A stretch of 64,000 bases of DNA from Edwardsiella anguillarum ET080813 (GCF_000264765.2 NZ_CP006664.1:2976001-3040000); one strand, 5' to 3'; positions 10,785 through 20,488 are shown, counted from the first letter of the stretch. The notes: generated from the sequence alone by a model not told the origin. A program made the numbers and translations.

Positions 10785-12086
10785 ATGAAATTCCCCGGTC
10801 AACGCAAGTCCAAACACTATTTCCCGGTTAATGCCCGCGATCCGCTGCTGCAAAAGACGCAGCATAATGAAATTGATAAAGCCTACGTCGTGGGTATCGA
10901 TCAGACGCTGGTGGATATTGAGGCCAAGGTGGATGAGGCGTTTATCGCCCGCTATGGCCTGAGCCAAGGGCACTCGCTGGTGATCGAGGATAATGTCGCC
11001 GAAGCGCTGTACCAGGAGCTGTGTGACAGTAAGCTGATTACCCATGAGTTTGCCGGGGGCACGATCGGCAATACCCTGCACAACTACTCCGTGCTGGCCG
11101 ACGATCGCTCGGTTCTGCTGGGGGTGATGTGCGAAAATGTCAAAATCGGCAGCTATGCCTACCGCTACCTGTGTAACACCTCAAGCCGCACCGATCTGGA
11201 CCACTTGCAGGGCGTCGATGGCCCTATCGGGCGCTGTTTTACCCTGATCACCGATAACGGCGAACGTACCTTTGCCATCAGCCCGGGCATGATGAACCAG
11301 CTGCGTCCGGAAAGCATTCCCGAGGCGGTGATCGCCGGTGCCTCCGCGCTGGTGCTGACGGCCTACCTGGTGCGCTGTAAGCCGGGCGAACCGATGCGCG
11401 ACGCGACCATGCAGGCGATCGCCTACGCCAAAAAGCACCATGTTCCGGTGGTGCTGACCCTGGGCACCAAGTATGTGATCGCCGACGATCCGCAGTTCTG
11501 GCGTGATTTCCTGCGCGATCACGTCACCATTGTGGCGATGAACGAAGAAGAGGCCCAGGAGTTGACCGGGCTGTCTGATCCGCTGGCGGCCTCGGACAGG
11601 GCGCTGGAGTGGGTGGATCTGGTGCTGTGCACCGCCGGTCCGGTCGGCCTGTATATGGCGGGCTATACCGAAGATGACGGCAAGCGCAAAACCCAGCATC
11701 CGCTGCTGCCGGGGGTGATCCCTGAGTTCAATCTGTACGAGTTCAGCCGGGCGATGCGGCGTGCCATGTGCGAAGCGCCGTGCCGGATCTACTCGCACAT
11801 TGCGCCGTATATGGGAGGGCCGGAGAAGATCATGAACACCAACGGCGCCGGAGATGGCGCGCTCTCTGCGCTGCTGCACGATATCGCGGCTAATGAGTTT
11901 CACCGGACCAACGTGCCCAACTCCAGTAAGCATCAGCGTAGCTACCTGACTTACTCCTCCCTAGCGCAGGTGTGCAAATATGCCAACCGCGTCAGCTACC
12001 AGGTGCTCAATCAGCACTCGCCGCGTCTGACCCGCGGCCTACCCGAGCGGGAAGACAGCCTGGAAGAGTCCTACTGGGAGCGTTGA
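10785..12086 (+). CDS. gsk: Inosine-guanosine kinase
   Basis: A 433-residue PfkB-family (ribokinase-like) kinase phosphorylating inosine and guanosine in purine salvage. The start at 10785 gives MKFPGQRKSKHYFPVN, matching the family; an upstream TTG at 10770 is in frame but unlikely. The C-terminal ATP-binding signature contains MNTNGAGDGALSALLHDI with the catalytic aspartate. The C-terminus (SPRLTRGLPEREDSLEESYW) is nearly invariant in enterics. It is last in this conserved block and is followed by a terminator and an AT-rich region. Confidence 0.96.
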   Translation: MKFPGQRKSKHYFPVNARDPLLQKTQHNEIDKAYVVGIDQTLVDIEAKVDEAFIARYGLSQGHSLVIEDNVAEALYQELCDSKLITHEFAGGTIGNTLHNYSVLADDRSVLLGVMCENVKIGSYAYRYLCNTSSRTDLDHLQGVDGPIGRCFTLITDNGERTFAISPGMMNQLRPESIPEAVIAGASALVLTAYLVRCKPGEPMRDATMQAIAYAKKHHVPVVLTLGTKYVIADDPQFWRDFLRDHVTIVAMNEEEAQELTGLSDPLAASDRALEWVDLVLCTAGPVGLYMAGYTEDDGKRKTQHPLLPGVIPEFNLYEFSRAMRRAMCEAPCRIYSHIAPYMGGPEKIMNTNGAGDGALSALLHDIAANEFHRTNVPNSSKHQRSYLTYSSLAQVCKYANRVSYQVLNQHSPRLTRGLPEREDSLEESYWER

Positions 12087-12130
12087 ACAGCGCCTCTGTC
12101 TGCGGGCGGATGAGATGATCTTACGGAGAT

Positions 12131-12158
12131 ACGCCGGCGCAGCGCCGGCGTTTTCTTT
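12131..12158 (+). terminator. Intrinsic terminator after gsk
   Basis: GC-rich hairpin ACGCCGGCGC / GCGCCGGCG with a tight apex, followed by TTTTCTTT. It lies about 45 nt after the gsk stop. Confidence 0.88.
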
Positions 12159-12767
12159 GATCGGGTACGCTGTCATCTGCGCGGAGCCCGTGGCTAAATA
12201 GGACGCGAAAGGCTAGAAACGATCTCATTTACCCTAAGCGGAATACCCCTTTTCACTTTTTGCAAGCGTGCGTATAGAGCAATTTTCTTGATCGGCCGTA
12301 ATATCATACAAATAAAAAATATGATGTAAAACAATGAATTGATTTCTTTTTTGCATTTGATCAAAATCTATTAAATTTAACTATCTTTAAAATTAATCAA
12401 TCATTTATTTTTTATCAGTTTTATTGATTTTACTGTTTCCCATCGGACAATTAATCTTTGCGCAAGTTTTCAAATTAATAAAATAAATATTCCTGCTGTA
12501 ATATCGGCAAGTGAATATATGCCCTGACAATATATTCTATATTGCAATTTGCATTGCGCCATATTAATAGCGCAGTGCCAATTTTTGCTATTTTAAATAA
12601 ATCCTATTGCCTGTATTGGATTTATGTATTTCGGCATAAAGTCATCATGTTATGAGTTGTCGGGAATAATTTTTTCTCGCTGGCTCGCTATGCGAAATAT
12701 ATTCGCAGCCTCGTTCCGTGCCAACCTAGCGGTCGGATATTTTTAATTGATAAACGGAGTTATGATA
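12159..12767. other. AT-rich leader of the fimbrial operon, no gene seen
   Basis: About 600 nt without a credible coding frame. From about 12230 the composition drops sharply to AT-rich with many A and T runs, unlike the GC-rich genes on both sides; this is typical of silenced, H-NS-bound fimbrial leaders. A dyad TGCGAA-N5-TTCGCA sits at 12691-12707, about 60 nt upstream of the pilin start. I looked for long inverted repeats flanking a promoter, as in fimS-type switches, and saw none by eye. No recombinase or regulator gene is adjacent. Confidence 0.5.
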
Positions 12768-13301
12768 ATGAAGAAAATTTTACTGCCTGTTATGGCTCTG
12801 GCCGCTGCCGCTGTGAGTGGTCAGGCAAGCGCAGCTAACGGTAAAGTTGAGTTTACGGGTGAAATCGTTAATTCCACCTGTCAGGTAAGCAGCGACTCTC
12901 AAAATATCAACGTGTACTTGGGTAAATATCCGACCTCCGCGTTTAAAGCGGTTGGCGATAAGTCTGCATCCAAGGCTTTCCAGATCAACCTGGAGCAGTG
13001 TGAGCCGGGGAGCTACACCGTACGTTTCGATGGTAGCACCGTTGCCGGGCATCCTGACCTGCTGGCCGTCTCCAGCAGCGGCGCCACGGCGGCGGCGAAA
13101 GGCGTGGGTATCGAAATTACGGACGTTAATGGCAAACCGTTCCCGATCGCCGATCAGAGCCAGGGCGATGTGCCCACGGTGACGGTCGTTAGCGATAAGA
13201 AGGCGATATTTAACCTGCAGGCACGCTATCGCTCTTATGCCAACACCGTTACAGCCGGTCTGGCCAACGCGACCAGCCCGTTTACCATCGAATATAAATA
13301 A
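12768..13301 (+). CDS. Major fimbrial subunit, chaperone-usher pilin (FimA-like)
   Basis: A 177-residue type 1-like pilin. The signal peptide MKKILLPVMALAAAAVSGQ ends near ASA at residue 22. The mature domain has the disulfide pair NSTCQV (about residue 37) and LEQCEP (about residue 73), and the C-terminal beta strand ends in FTIEYK, as pilins recognised by PapD-type chaperones do. The GGAG at 12756-12759 favours the ATG at 12768 over the one at 12762. First gene of a four-gene operon. It resembles the fimbrial cluster described in Edwardsiella tarda, but the exact name is not asserted. Confidence 0.9.
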   Translation: MKKILLPVMALAAAAVSGQASAANGKVEFTGEIVNSTCQVSSDSQNINVYLGKYPTSAFKAVGDKSASKAFQINLEQCEPGSYTVRFDGSTVAGHPDLLAVSSSGATAAAKGVGIEITDVNGKPFPIADQSQGDVPTVTVVSDKKAIFNLQARYRSYANTVTAGLANATSPFTIEYK

Positions 13302-13349
13302 TTATTCGTCGGAATATTCGGCCAGGGATGGTCCGTATAGAGGAATAAG

Positions 13350-14036
13350 ATGAAACGAATCGTTGCCGCATTATTACTGGTGAGCGCTTTTGCTGCTCAT
13401 GCAGGAATTCAGGTTGATGCTACTCGCGTTATTTATAATGGCGATGAAAAGTCAGCGTCACTGCCTATCCACAATGACAGCGCGGATGCCTATATGGTGC
13501 AGACCTGGCTGGATAAAGGGGATAGCACCAAGGTAGAGAGTAAGTTACCGATGGTGGTGGTGCCGCCGATTGTTAAGCTGGACGCGCAAAAATCGGCAAT
13601 TTTACGCTTCATCTATTCCGGACAGGGTTTTCCGCAGGATCAGGAGACACTGCTGTGGGTGAACGTGCAGGAGATTCCGCCGACGCCCAAGCAAGAAAAC
13701 GTATTACAGGTTGCCGTGCGTACGCGGATTAAGCTGTTTTATCGCCCGAGTTCGCTGCATACCACTCTGGATGAGCAGGTGCATAAGTTGCGCTGGCAGA
13801 AAGCGGGAAATCAACTGCTGGCCATCAACGACGGGCCGCTACACATCACCTTTGGCTCTGTACAGATGCAGGGCAGCAACGGCAAGCCCATCGCGGTCGA
13901 TGCCAATATGGTTGACCCCCATAGCCGCCTGGCGATCGCCATTCCGGCGGGGGCTCGCGTCGGCAATACAGTCTCCTTCAGCTACATCAATGACTTTGGA
14001 GGCCGGACTGAGGTTAAGGACGCGGTAGTTCACTGA
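13350..14036 (+). CDS. Periplasmic fimbrial chaperone (PapD/FimC family)
   Basis: A 228-residue secreted protein with signal peptide MKRIVAALLLVSAFAAHA and two immunoglobulin-like domains. The conserved start of strand A1 (GIQVDATRVIYNGDEKSASL) and the motif LLWVNVQEIPP are diagnostic, followed by RTRIKLFYRPSSL at the end of the first domain. It caps pilin subunits by donor-strand complementation in the periplasm and hands them to the usher. Separated from the pilin gene by 48 nt and from the usher gene by 14 nt. Confidence 0.95.
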   Translation: MKRIVAALLLVSAFAAHAGIQVDATRVIYNGDEKSASLPIHNDSADAYMVQTWLDKGDSTKVESKLPMVVVPPIVKLDAQKSAILRFIYSGQGFPQDQETLLWVNVQEIPPTPKQENVLQVAVRTRIKLFYRPSSLHTTLDEQVHKLRWQKAGNQLLAINDGPLHITFGSVQMQGSNGKPIAVDANMVDPHSRLAIAIPAGARVGNTVSFSYINDFGGRTEVKDAVVH

Positions 14037-14050
14037 CGGAGAGAAGCGGG

Positions 14051-16642
14051 ATGGCGCAACAACAACGGACAGTATCACTGAAGACAGAGCCGACACGCTG
14101 GATGTGCCTGGCGTTTGCCGCCGGTAGCCTGTCCTTGGGGTGCAGCGCATCGGCCTGGGCCGAGTTTAACATGTCATTCGTTCACGGCAGCGAAAACGTC
14201 AACGCCGCTCAGGCGGTGGCTGAGGGCAACGCGCTGCCGCCCGGAGAGTATCCGTTTGCGATTTACCTGAACAAGCAGCAGGTCGACAACAAAGTTATCC
14301 GTTTCACGGCGAAAGAGGGCGCCGCCGCCCAGCCCTGCCTGACGGTGGAAGACCTGCTTAACTATGGGGTGAAGCTGCCCGATACGCTCACGCCGGGCAG
14401 CTGCGTTGACGTGGCCGCCGCCGTCAATGGCGCCACGCTCTCCTTCGATCCGGCGGTGCAGCAGCTCGACCTCTCTGTGCCGCAGGTCATGCTGGCGCAG
14501 CACGCGCGCGGCGCCATCCCGACGACCCTGTACGATCAGGGGATCAACGCCGCCTTTAGCAACTACAGCCTGAACTATAACCGCAACAGCAGCCAGCGTC
14601 AGAGCGGTCAAAACAGCGAATATACCTTTCTGTCCCTGAATAACGGTCTTAACCTGTGGAACTGGCGCCTGCGCAATAACATGACCATGAATAAAGTCAG
14701 CGGTCAGTCGGCACAGTGGGACAATATCGCGACCTGGGCGGAGACGGATATCGCGTCCTGGCGCAGCCGGCTGCAGCTGGGGCAGGCCAGCACCAATAAT
14801 ACCGTTTTTAATAGTATTCAGTTTCGCGGCGCCCAGCTTTCCAGCGTGGATGATATGCTGCCCGAAAGCCTGCGCGGCTATGCGCCGGTGGTGCGCGGCG
14901 TCGCCTCAACCAACGCCCGCGTCGACATTCGCCAGAACGGCTACGTGGTGTACAGCACCAACGTGGCGCCGGGGCCCTTTGAGATCCGCGATATCTATCC
15001 GCACTCCAACAGCGGCGACCTGCAGGTGACAGTCAATGAGGCTGACGGCACGCGTAAGCACTTTACTGTCTCTTACTCCTCCATCGCCAATATGCTGCGC
15101 GAAGGGATCTGGAACTACCAGCTGACAGCGGGTCGCTACCAGAACGGCGACACCCGCTATACACCCAACTTTATGCAGGGGACGCTGGCGCGCGGCATCG
15201 CCTATGGTCTGACGCCCTATGGCGGGCTAATCGTGGCGGATAACTATCGCGCCGCCGCGCTGGGCGTGGCCAAAAATATGGGCGAGTGGGGCGCCATCTC
15301 CATCGATGGCTCCTATTCTGATACGACGTTGGCCAACGGTGAGCGCGCCCGCGGACAGAGCTACCGTTTTCTCTACTCCAAGTCCTTGAACCAGATGGGC
15401 ACCAACGTACAGCTGGCAGGCTACCGCTATGCGACGTCGGGCTATTATGACTTTGCCGATGCGGTAGAGGAGCGCAGCCGCTGGCGGCAGGGGATATACG
15501 AGAACAACTACTATAACCCGGGCGATGAGCAGACCGGGATCCCCGATCTGGACAATCGCAACCAGCATCGCGTGTATACCTCGCGCTATGCCAACAAGCG
15601 CGAGCGCGTGGATGTCTCCATTAACCAGCAGCTGTGGCAGGGGGCGACGCTGTATGCCAACGTCAGCAGCCAGAGCTACTGGGGCGGCGGTGGCCGGGAT
15701 CGTACCGTCCAGCTGGGCTACAACGACGCCATTAAGCGCATTAGCTATGGCGTCTACCTGCAGGATACGCGCAGCCAGTACGGCTACGCCGATCGCAGCA
15801 TCAACCTGTCGGTGTCGATCCCGCTGAACTGGGGACGCGACAACCATTCGGCCTCGCTGAACGTCAGCGGGACCCACAGCCGTCAGAGCGGAGATAGCTA
15901 TAACACCGGCATCAGCGGAACGGCGCTGAGCGATCAGCGGCTGAACTACGCCCTGAGCACCGGGCATACCGAGTCGGCGGGGCAGAGCAGCGCGCTGAAC
16001 CTGGGCTACCGAGGCGCCTATGGCAACCTGGACGGCAGCTATAGCTACAGCAACAGCTATAACCAGCTGGGGCTGGGGCTCTCCGGCGGCGTATTGCTTC
16101 ACTCTGGCGGCGTGACGCTGTCGCAGCCGCTGCAGAATACGGTCATTCTGGTCGAGGCGAAGCACGCCAGCGGCGTTCGCCTGGATAACCAGAGCGGCGT
16201 GGCCATCGATCCCTTTGGCTATGCGGTCGTTCCCTCAGCGACGCCATACCGATTCAACGCGGTGGCGCTGCATACGCAGGACTTTGAGCCGGGCCTGGAC
16301 GTGCCGGTGGCCAGCAAGCAGGTGGTACCGACGGAGAAGGCTATCGTGAAGGTGCGCTTCGATACGTTTTACGGCGTGAGCCTGCTGATCCATAGCCACC
16401 TCAACGACGGCGGCTATCCGGCGGTCGGCGCCAGCGTCTTTAACCAGCAGGGGCGTAACAGCGGAACTGTGGGACTTAACGGCGATCTGTATGTATCCGG
16501 GGCGCAGCCGGGCGAGAGGCTGACCCTGCGCTGGGGCAATCAGCCGGGCCAGCAGTGCGCGCTGGCGCTGCCGTCCGATCTGTCGATGCGGAATACCACG
16601 GCCGGCTACCAGGAACTCTCTCTCCCCTGTCAGACTCAATAA
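14051..16642 (+). CDS. Outer-membrane fimbrial usher (FimD/PapC family)
   Basis: An 863-residue usher that assembles and secretes the pilus. A long signal region ends near ASAWA at residue 37, and the mature N-terminal chaperone-binding domain begins EFNMSFVHGSENV. Next come the 24-strand barrel with many short repeats of alternating aromatic residues, a plug domain (RGYAPVVRGVASTNARVDI) and C-terminal domains ending with a cysteine pair. Length and motifs are standard. It lies directly between chaperone and adhesin genes and is likely cotranscribed with them. Confidence 0.96.
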   Translation: MAQQQRTVSLKTEPTRWMCLAFAAGSLSLGCSASAWAEFNMSFVHGSENVNAAQAVAEGNALPPGEYPFAIYLNKQQVDNKVIRFTAKEGAAAQPCLTVEDLLNYGVKLPDTLTPGSCVDVAAAVNGATLSFDPAVQQLDLSVPQVMLAQHARGAIPTTLYDQGINAAFSNYSLNYNRNSSQRQSGQNSEYTFLSLNNGLNLWNWRLRNNMTMNKVSGQSAQWDNIATWAETDIASWRSRLQLGQASTNNTVFNSIQFRGAQLSSVDDMLPESLRGYAPVVRGVASTNARVDIRQNGYVVYSTNVAPGPFEIRDIYPHSNSGDLQVTVNEADGTRKHFTVSYSSIANMLREGIWNYQLTAGRYQNGDTRYTPNFMQGTLARGIAYGLTPYGGLIVADNYRAAALGVAKNMGEWGAISIDGSYSDTTLANGERARGQSYRFLYSKSLNQMGTNVQLAGYRYATSGYYDFADAVEERSRWRQGIYENNYYNPGDEQTGIPDLDNRNQHRVYTSRYANKRERVDVSINQQLWQGATLYANVSSQSYWGGGGRDRTVQLGYNDAIKRISYGVYLQDTRSQYGYADRSINLSVSIPLNWGRDNHSASLNVSGTHSRQSGDSYNTGISGTALSDQRLNYALSTGHTESAGQSSALNLGYRGAYGNLDGSYSYSNSYNQLGLGLSGGVLLHSGGVTLSQPLQNTVILVEAKHASGVRLDNQSGVAIDPFGYAVVPSATPYRFNAVALHTQDFEPGLDVPVASKQVVPTEKAIVKVRFDTFYGVSLLIHSHLNDGGYPAVGASVFNQQGRNSGTVGLNGDLYVSGAQPGERLTLRWGNQPGQQCALALPSDLSMRNTTAGYQELSLPCQTQ

Positions 16643-16654
16643 GGTGACGGATTA

Positions 16655-17722
16655 ATGAAAAGCCTAAGTATAAAACAGGCGCTGGCATTCACGCTGCTGC
16701 TGCTGGGTCTCTGCGTCAGCCGCCCGGCGTCTGCGCTCTCCTGTCGGGAGGGCAGTAACGCATCGAGCTGGGTGCCCATCGGGAATATTTATCAGCGTAT
16801 CGATATCGGGCGGCCGATTATCCTGTCCGCCGCCGACTTTACCGCCGGTAACCTGATTTGGCGTTCGCAGAACTTTACCACCACCTTTACCTGCTGGGAT
16901 AACTGGAATACCGGAAGGGGAGAGCACGCCTACATTTACTGGAACCCGAAGGATGCGTTTGGGAGCCTGCACCGTTCACTGTCGGTTGGGGTCTCGATCA
17001 ACGGGATCGACTATGATGCGATTAACCTCAAGCAGAGCGGCAGCCGGCCCAGCGGCCCCGATCTGGGCGAGGGGACATCAAACAGCGGCGGCGGTATTGC
17101 TAGACCGCGTACGCTCACCGTCAGCTATTCGGTGTACATCAAGGCCACCGGCATCAAGCCGCCGGCGGGTAACTTCCCGGCGCTGGGGCTACCGTCGCTG
17201 TTTCAGATTGACGGCGTGGGCGGCTTGGATGCGCGCCCCAACGGCAACTTTAACGCCTATATCTCCGGGTTGGATAAGATCCAGGTGATCCACTGCAACC
17301 CGCAGATCAGCGTGCTGGCGAATAACGGCAACAGCATCGACTTTGGTACGCTGAGCGCCGCTGGCGCCCGCCCGGGCGTTATCGCTCGCCAGATACCGTT
17401 CAGCATCAAGGCGACGCTGCTCGGTGGAGAGTGCGGCGGGCAGCAGCTACAGGCCAGCTTCAGCACTTTGAGGCCGGACGTCAGCGATCGATCGCTGATC
17501 CTGCCGGATACCAACCCAGGCGTCGGGATTTTCCTGACGAAGGCGGGGGATACCGGCGCGACGCCGATCCCGCTGCAGACCAATATCGATTTCGGCGGTC
17601 GGCTGCAGGATAAGCAGAATGAGGTGAGCGAGAACTTTACCGCCAATCTGAAATGGCTGACCAATCGGCCGACGGCGGGGCGCTTCCATGCGACGGCCAA
17701 CATCGACGTCACCTTTAAATAG
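16655..17722 (+). CDS. Two-domain fimbrial tip adhesin
   Basis: A 355-residue secreted protein, about twice pilin length. The signal peptide ends near ASA at residue 27. An N-terminal receptor-binding domain (about 28-215, with four cysteines and a Gly/Ser-rich stretch near 130-150) is followed by a C-terminal pilin domain (about 216-355) ending in ANIDVTFK, the chaperone-recognised strand. This is the FimH/PapG plan. The receptor cannot be read from sequence. No separate minor pilins are present, so adhesin and major pilin would be the only structural subunits. Hairpin GCGGCGGC / GCCGCCGC at 17768-17789 follows without a U-tract. Confidence 0.88.
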   Translation: MKSLSIKQALAFTLLLLGLCVSRPASALSCREGSNASSWVPIGNIYQRIDIGRPIILSAADFTAGNLIWRSQNFTTTFTCWDNWNTGRGEHAYIYWNPKDAFGSLHRSLSVGVSINGIDYDAINLKQSGSRPSGPDLGEGTSNSGGGIARPRTLTVSYSVYIKATGIKPPAGNFPALGLPSLFQIDGVGGLDARPNGNFNAYISGLDKIQVIHCNPQISVLANNGNSIDFGTLSAAGARPGVIARQIPFSIKATLLGGECGGQQLQASFSTLRPDVSDRSLILPDTNPGVGIFLTKAGDTGATPIPLQTNIDFGGRLQDKQNEVSENFTANLKWLTNRPTAGRFHATANIDVTFK

Positions 17723-17991
17723 CCGGGTGCGCCCCCGTGGCGGGGAGCGCGAATCCGGGTCACCCCCGCGGCGGCTTTTCGGCCGCCGCCCGTCCGATCC
17801 TCTCCCTGTTTTAGCATGCGCTGCGTGCAACTCTAGAGCCTTTAATGCATTGTTAGGTGAGTTGCGTCACAATAACTGGCTGATTTACAACATAATCACC
17901 GCCTGATTCAGGGTAAGATAAGGGCGTTCGCCGCCGTGCCTTCCCCGTGGCTGGCATGAGCGGCGCGTTATTGTGACAAGGAGAGAGGGCA

Positions 17992-19650
17992 ATGAAATTT
18001 ACCTATCGGGGTGCCGCCTGCGCGATCGCGCTAACGCTGGCGCTGACGCCAGGCTGGTCGCTGGCCTGGGAAAAAGATAAAACCTATAACCTGACCATTC
18101 TGCATACCAACGATCACCACGGCCACTTCTGGCAGAGCGAGCAGGGCGAATATGGCCTGGCTGCCCAGAAAACGCTGGTGGATCGCCTGCGTGCCGAGAT
18201 CGCCGCCGAGGGCGGCAGCGTGCTGCTGCTGTCGGGCGGCGATATCAATACCGGGGTGCCGGAGTCCGATCTGCAGGATGCCGAGCCCGATTTTCGCGGC
18301 ATGAACCTGGTGGGCTACGATGCGATGGCCATCGGCAACCACGAGTTCGACAACCCGCTGAGCGTGCTGCGCCAGCAGCAGAAGTGGGCCGACTTCCCGC
18401 TGCTGTCGGCCAATATCTATGCGCAGGATAGCGGCAAGCGCCTGTTCCAGCCCTATCAGATATTCGATCGCCAGGGGATCCGCATTGCGGTGATCGGCCT
18501 GACCACCGACGATACGGCCAAAATAGGCAACCCTGAATACCTGAAGAACATCGAGTTCCGCCCCCCGGCGGCGGAGGCCAAGGGCGTGGTCGAGCAGCTG
18601 CGGGCCAGCGAGAAGCCTGACGTGGTGATCGCCGCGACGCACATGGGCCACTACGACAACGGCGAGCACGGCTCCAACGCTCCGGGCGATGTTGAAATGG
18701 CGCGCGCGCTGCCGGCGGGCTACCTCGATATGATCGTTGGCGGCCACTCGCAGGATCCGGTGTGCATGGCACAGGAAAACCGGAAACAGGCGAACTATGT
18801 CCCCGGTACGCCCTGTGCGCCGGATCGCCAGAACGGGACCTGGATCGTACAGGCCCATGAGTGGGGGAAATATGTCGGGCGGGCCGACTTTACCTTCCGT
18901 AACGGGGAGCTGACCCTGCAGCGCTACCAGCTGATCCCGGTGAACCTCAACCGACAGGAGAAGCAGGCCGACGGTTCGAAGACGCGGATCTACTACACCG
19001 AGGCGATCCCGCAGGATACGGCGATGCTGAAGCTGCTGACGCCGTTCCAGGATCAGGGGCAGGCCGCGCTGGCGGTGAAGATCGGCAGCGTAGAGGGGCG
19101 TCTGGAGGGGGACCGCAGCAAGGTCCGCTTTGAGCAGACCAACATGGGGCGCCTGCTGCTGGCGGCGCAGATGGAGCGAACCCATGCCGACCTGGGGGTG
19201 ATGAGCGGCGGCGGGGTACGCGACTCGATGGACAGCGGCGACATCAGCTATAAGGATGTGCTTAAGGTGCAGCCGTTCGGCAACACCGTCGCCTATGTCG
19301 ACATGAGCGGCGCGGAGCTGGAGAAATACCTGGGCGTCGTCGCCAATAAAAAGCCCAACTCCGGCGCCTATGCGCAGTTTGCCAACCTGAGCCTGACGGC
19401 GGACGGCAAGCAGGGCGTCAGCGGCGTGAAGATCGGCGGGAAACCGCTGCAGGCCGATCGGACCTATCGCGTGGCGCTGCTGAGCTTTAACGCCAGCGGC
19501 GGCGATGACTATCCCAATGTGACCCAGCATCCGGGCTACGTGAACACCGGTTTCGTCGATGCCGAAGTGCTGAAGGACTATATCCAGCGCCATTCGCCGA
19601 TCAAGGCGGCGGACTATCAGCCGAACGGCGAGATCGTGTATCGCGATTAA
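17992..19650 (+). CDS. ushA: Periplasmic UDP-sugar hydrolase / 5'-nucleotidase UshA
   Basis: A 552-residue secreted metallophosphatase (E. coli 550). The signal peptide ends near SLAW at residue 24. Metal-ligand motifs LTILHTNDHHGHF, LLSGGDINTG, IGNHEFDNPL and ATHMGHYDNG sit in the N-terminal domain; the C-terminal substrate domain contains MSGGGVRDSM and NASGGDDYPN. It breaks down UDP-sugars and extracellular nucleotides so that the nucleoside can be imported. GGAGAG precedes the ATG. About 270 nt separate it from the fimbrial operon. It is followed convergently by ybaK, as in E. coli. Confidence 0.96.
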   Translation: MKFTYRGAACAIALTLALTPGWSLAWEKDKTYNLTILHTNDHHGHFWQSEQGEYGLAAQKTLVDRLRAEIAAEGGSVLLLSGGDINTGVPESDLQDAEPDFRGMNLVGYDAMAIGNHEFDNPLSVLRQQQKWADFPLLSANIYAQDSGKRLFQPYQIFDRQGIRIAVIGLTTDDTAKIGNPEYLKNIEFRPPAAEAKGVVEQLRASEKPDVVIAATHMGHYDNGEHGSNAPGDVEMARALPAGYLDMIVGGHSQDPVCMAQENRKQANYVPGTPCAPDRQNGTWIVQAHEWGKYVGRADFTFRNGELTLQRYQLIPVNLNRQEKQADGSKTRIYYTEAIPQDTAMLKLLTPFQDQGQAALAVKIGSVEGRLEGDRSKVRFEQTNMGRLLLAAQMERTHADLGVMSGGGVRDSMDSGDISYKDVLKVQPFGNTVAYVDMSGAELEKYLGVVANKKPNSGAYAQFANLSLTADGKQGVSGVKIGGKPLQADRTYRVALLSFNASGGDDYPNVTQHPGYVNTGFVDAEVLKDYIQRHSPIKAADYQPNGEIVYRD

Positions 19651-19691
19651 GCGTCAGCGCCTACGCCGCACGTAGCGGTATTCACCTCTAT

Positions 19692-19716
19692 AACGGCATG
19701 CGCGGCATGCCGTTCT
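19692..19716. terminator. Hairpin between convergent ushA and ybaK
   Basis: A perfect 10-bp stem AACGGCATGC / GCATGCCGTT with the loop GCG, followed by CTT. The U-tract is poor on both strands, so it is a likely but weak bidirectional terminator. Confidence 0.55.
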
Positions 19717-19736
19717 TGATCGCCGCGAAGCCGGCC

Positions 19737-20222
19737 TCAGGCCGCGTCGCACTTGGCGATATCGGCAAAGCTTCCCTGCAGCAGGGCGGCGAGATCGGCG
19801 GCGGCCAGTTCAATGTCTAATCCGCGCTTGCCGCCGGAGACAAAGATGGTGTCGAACTGACGGGCGGGCGCATCAATCACCGTCGGCAGGCGCTTTTTTT
19901 GCCCCAGCGGACTGATGCCGCCGACCAGATAGCCGGTGACGCGCTGGGCCAGCGCAGGGTCGGCCATGTCGGCCTTCTTGGCGCCGAATGCCTTGGCGAC
20001 CTTCTTGAGATCGAGCTGGGTGGCGACCGGTGTGACGGCGACGGCGAGCTTCTTGCTGTCGCCGTTCAGGGCGACCAGCAGCGTTTTATAGACCCGATCG
20101 GCGCTCAGACCCAGCTTGCGCACCACTTCGTCGCCGAAGTTGGTTTCATGGGGATCGTGCTCATAGGCGTGCAGGGAAAAAGCGATGTTATTTTTTTCCA
20201 GTAGCAGAACAGCTGGCGTCAT
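19737..20222 (-). CDS. ybaK: Cys-tRNA(Pro)/Cys-tRNA(Cys) deacylase YbaK
   Basis: A 161-residue editing-domain protein that hydrolyses cysteine mischarged on tRNA(Pro). The start at 20222 gives [18 protein letters not shown], matching the family N-terminus (E. coli 159 residues); a longer frame upstream is not family-like. The signatures [14 protein letters not shown], the lysine-rich [12 protein letters not shown] and [14 protein letters not shown] are present. The gene order ushA-ybaK-chiX is that of E. coli. Confidence 0.95.
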   Translation of the reverse strand: MTPAVLLLEKNNIAFSLHAYEHDPHETNFGDEVVRKLGLSADRVYKTLLVALNGDSKKLAVAVTPVATQLDLKKVAKAFGAKKADMADPALAQRVTGYLVGGISPLGQKKRLPTVIDAPARQFDTIFVSGGKRGLDIELAAADLAALLQGSFADIAKCDAA

Positions 20223-20402
20223 TGGGAATACCTCATCATGCGTTTTGCCGCCAGTATATATCATACAAAAACGTTGACCAGCGCCGGACGACGGCATCGC
20301 GTGGATCGCGTGCCGCGGGAGAGCGTCAGGATCACTCGGTGGATAAGTTCCGGTGGATAACGGTTGCCAGCGCGGCGTGGCGATTGCTACCCTATACAGA
20401 AG

Positions 20403-20488
20403 ACCGGGCCCCCCTGGGGGGACGCCCGGCATAATAATAATATCTGAAGTTCCTCTTTGACTGGCCAATAGCGATATTGGCCTTTTTT
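20403..20488 (+). ncRNA. chiX: Small RNA ChiX (MicM/SroB)
   Basis: The last 50 or so nt match E. coli ChiX closely: CATAATAATAAT, then TTCCTCTTTGAC with the seed region, then the terminator GGCCAATA-GCGA-TATTGGCC (20463-20482) and TTTTTT. A 5' hairpin around 20404-20429 differs in sequence from E. coli but sits at the same place. A -10-like TATACA is at 20393-20398. The position between ybaK and ybaP is the E. coli one, although gntP-uxuR has been inserted. ChiX is an Hfq-dependent sRNA that silences chitoporin (chiP) and chitobiose (chb) mRNAs until chitosugars are present. Confidence 0.93.

Noticed and set aside
12230-12740. Invertible fimbrial promoter element
   Set aside because: No pair of long inverted repeats and no recombinase gene was found by eye.
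18031-19593. A 520-codon open frame on the minus strand
   Set aside because: It is the antisense of ushA, with low-complexity Arg/Gln/His-rich content and no ribosome-binding site; long shadow frames are expected in GC-rich genes.
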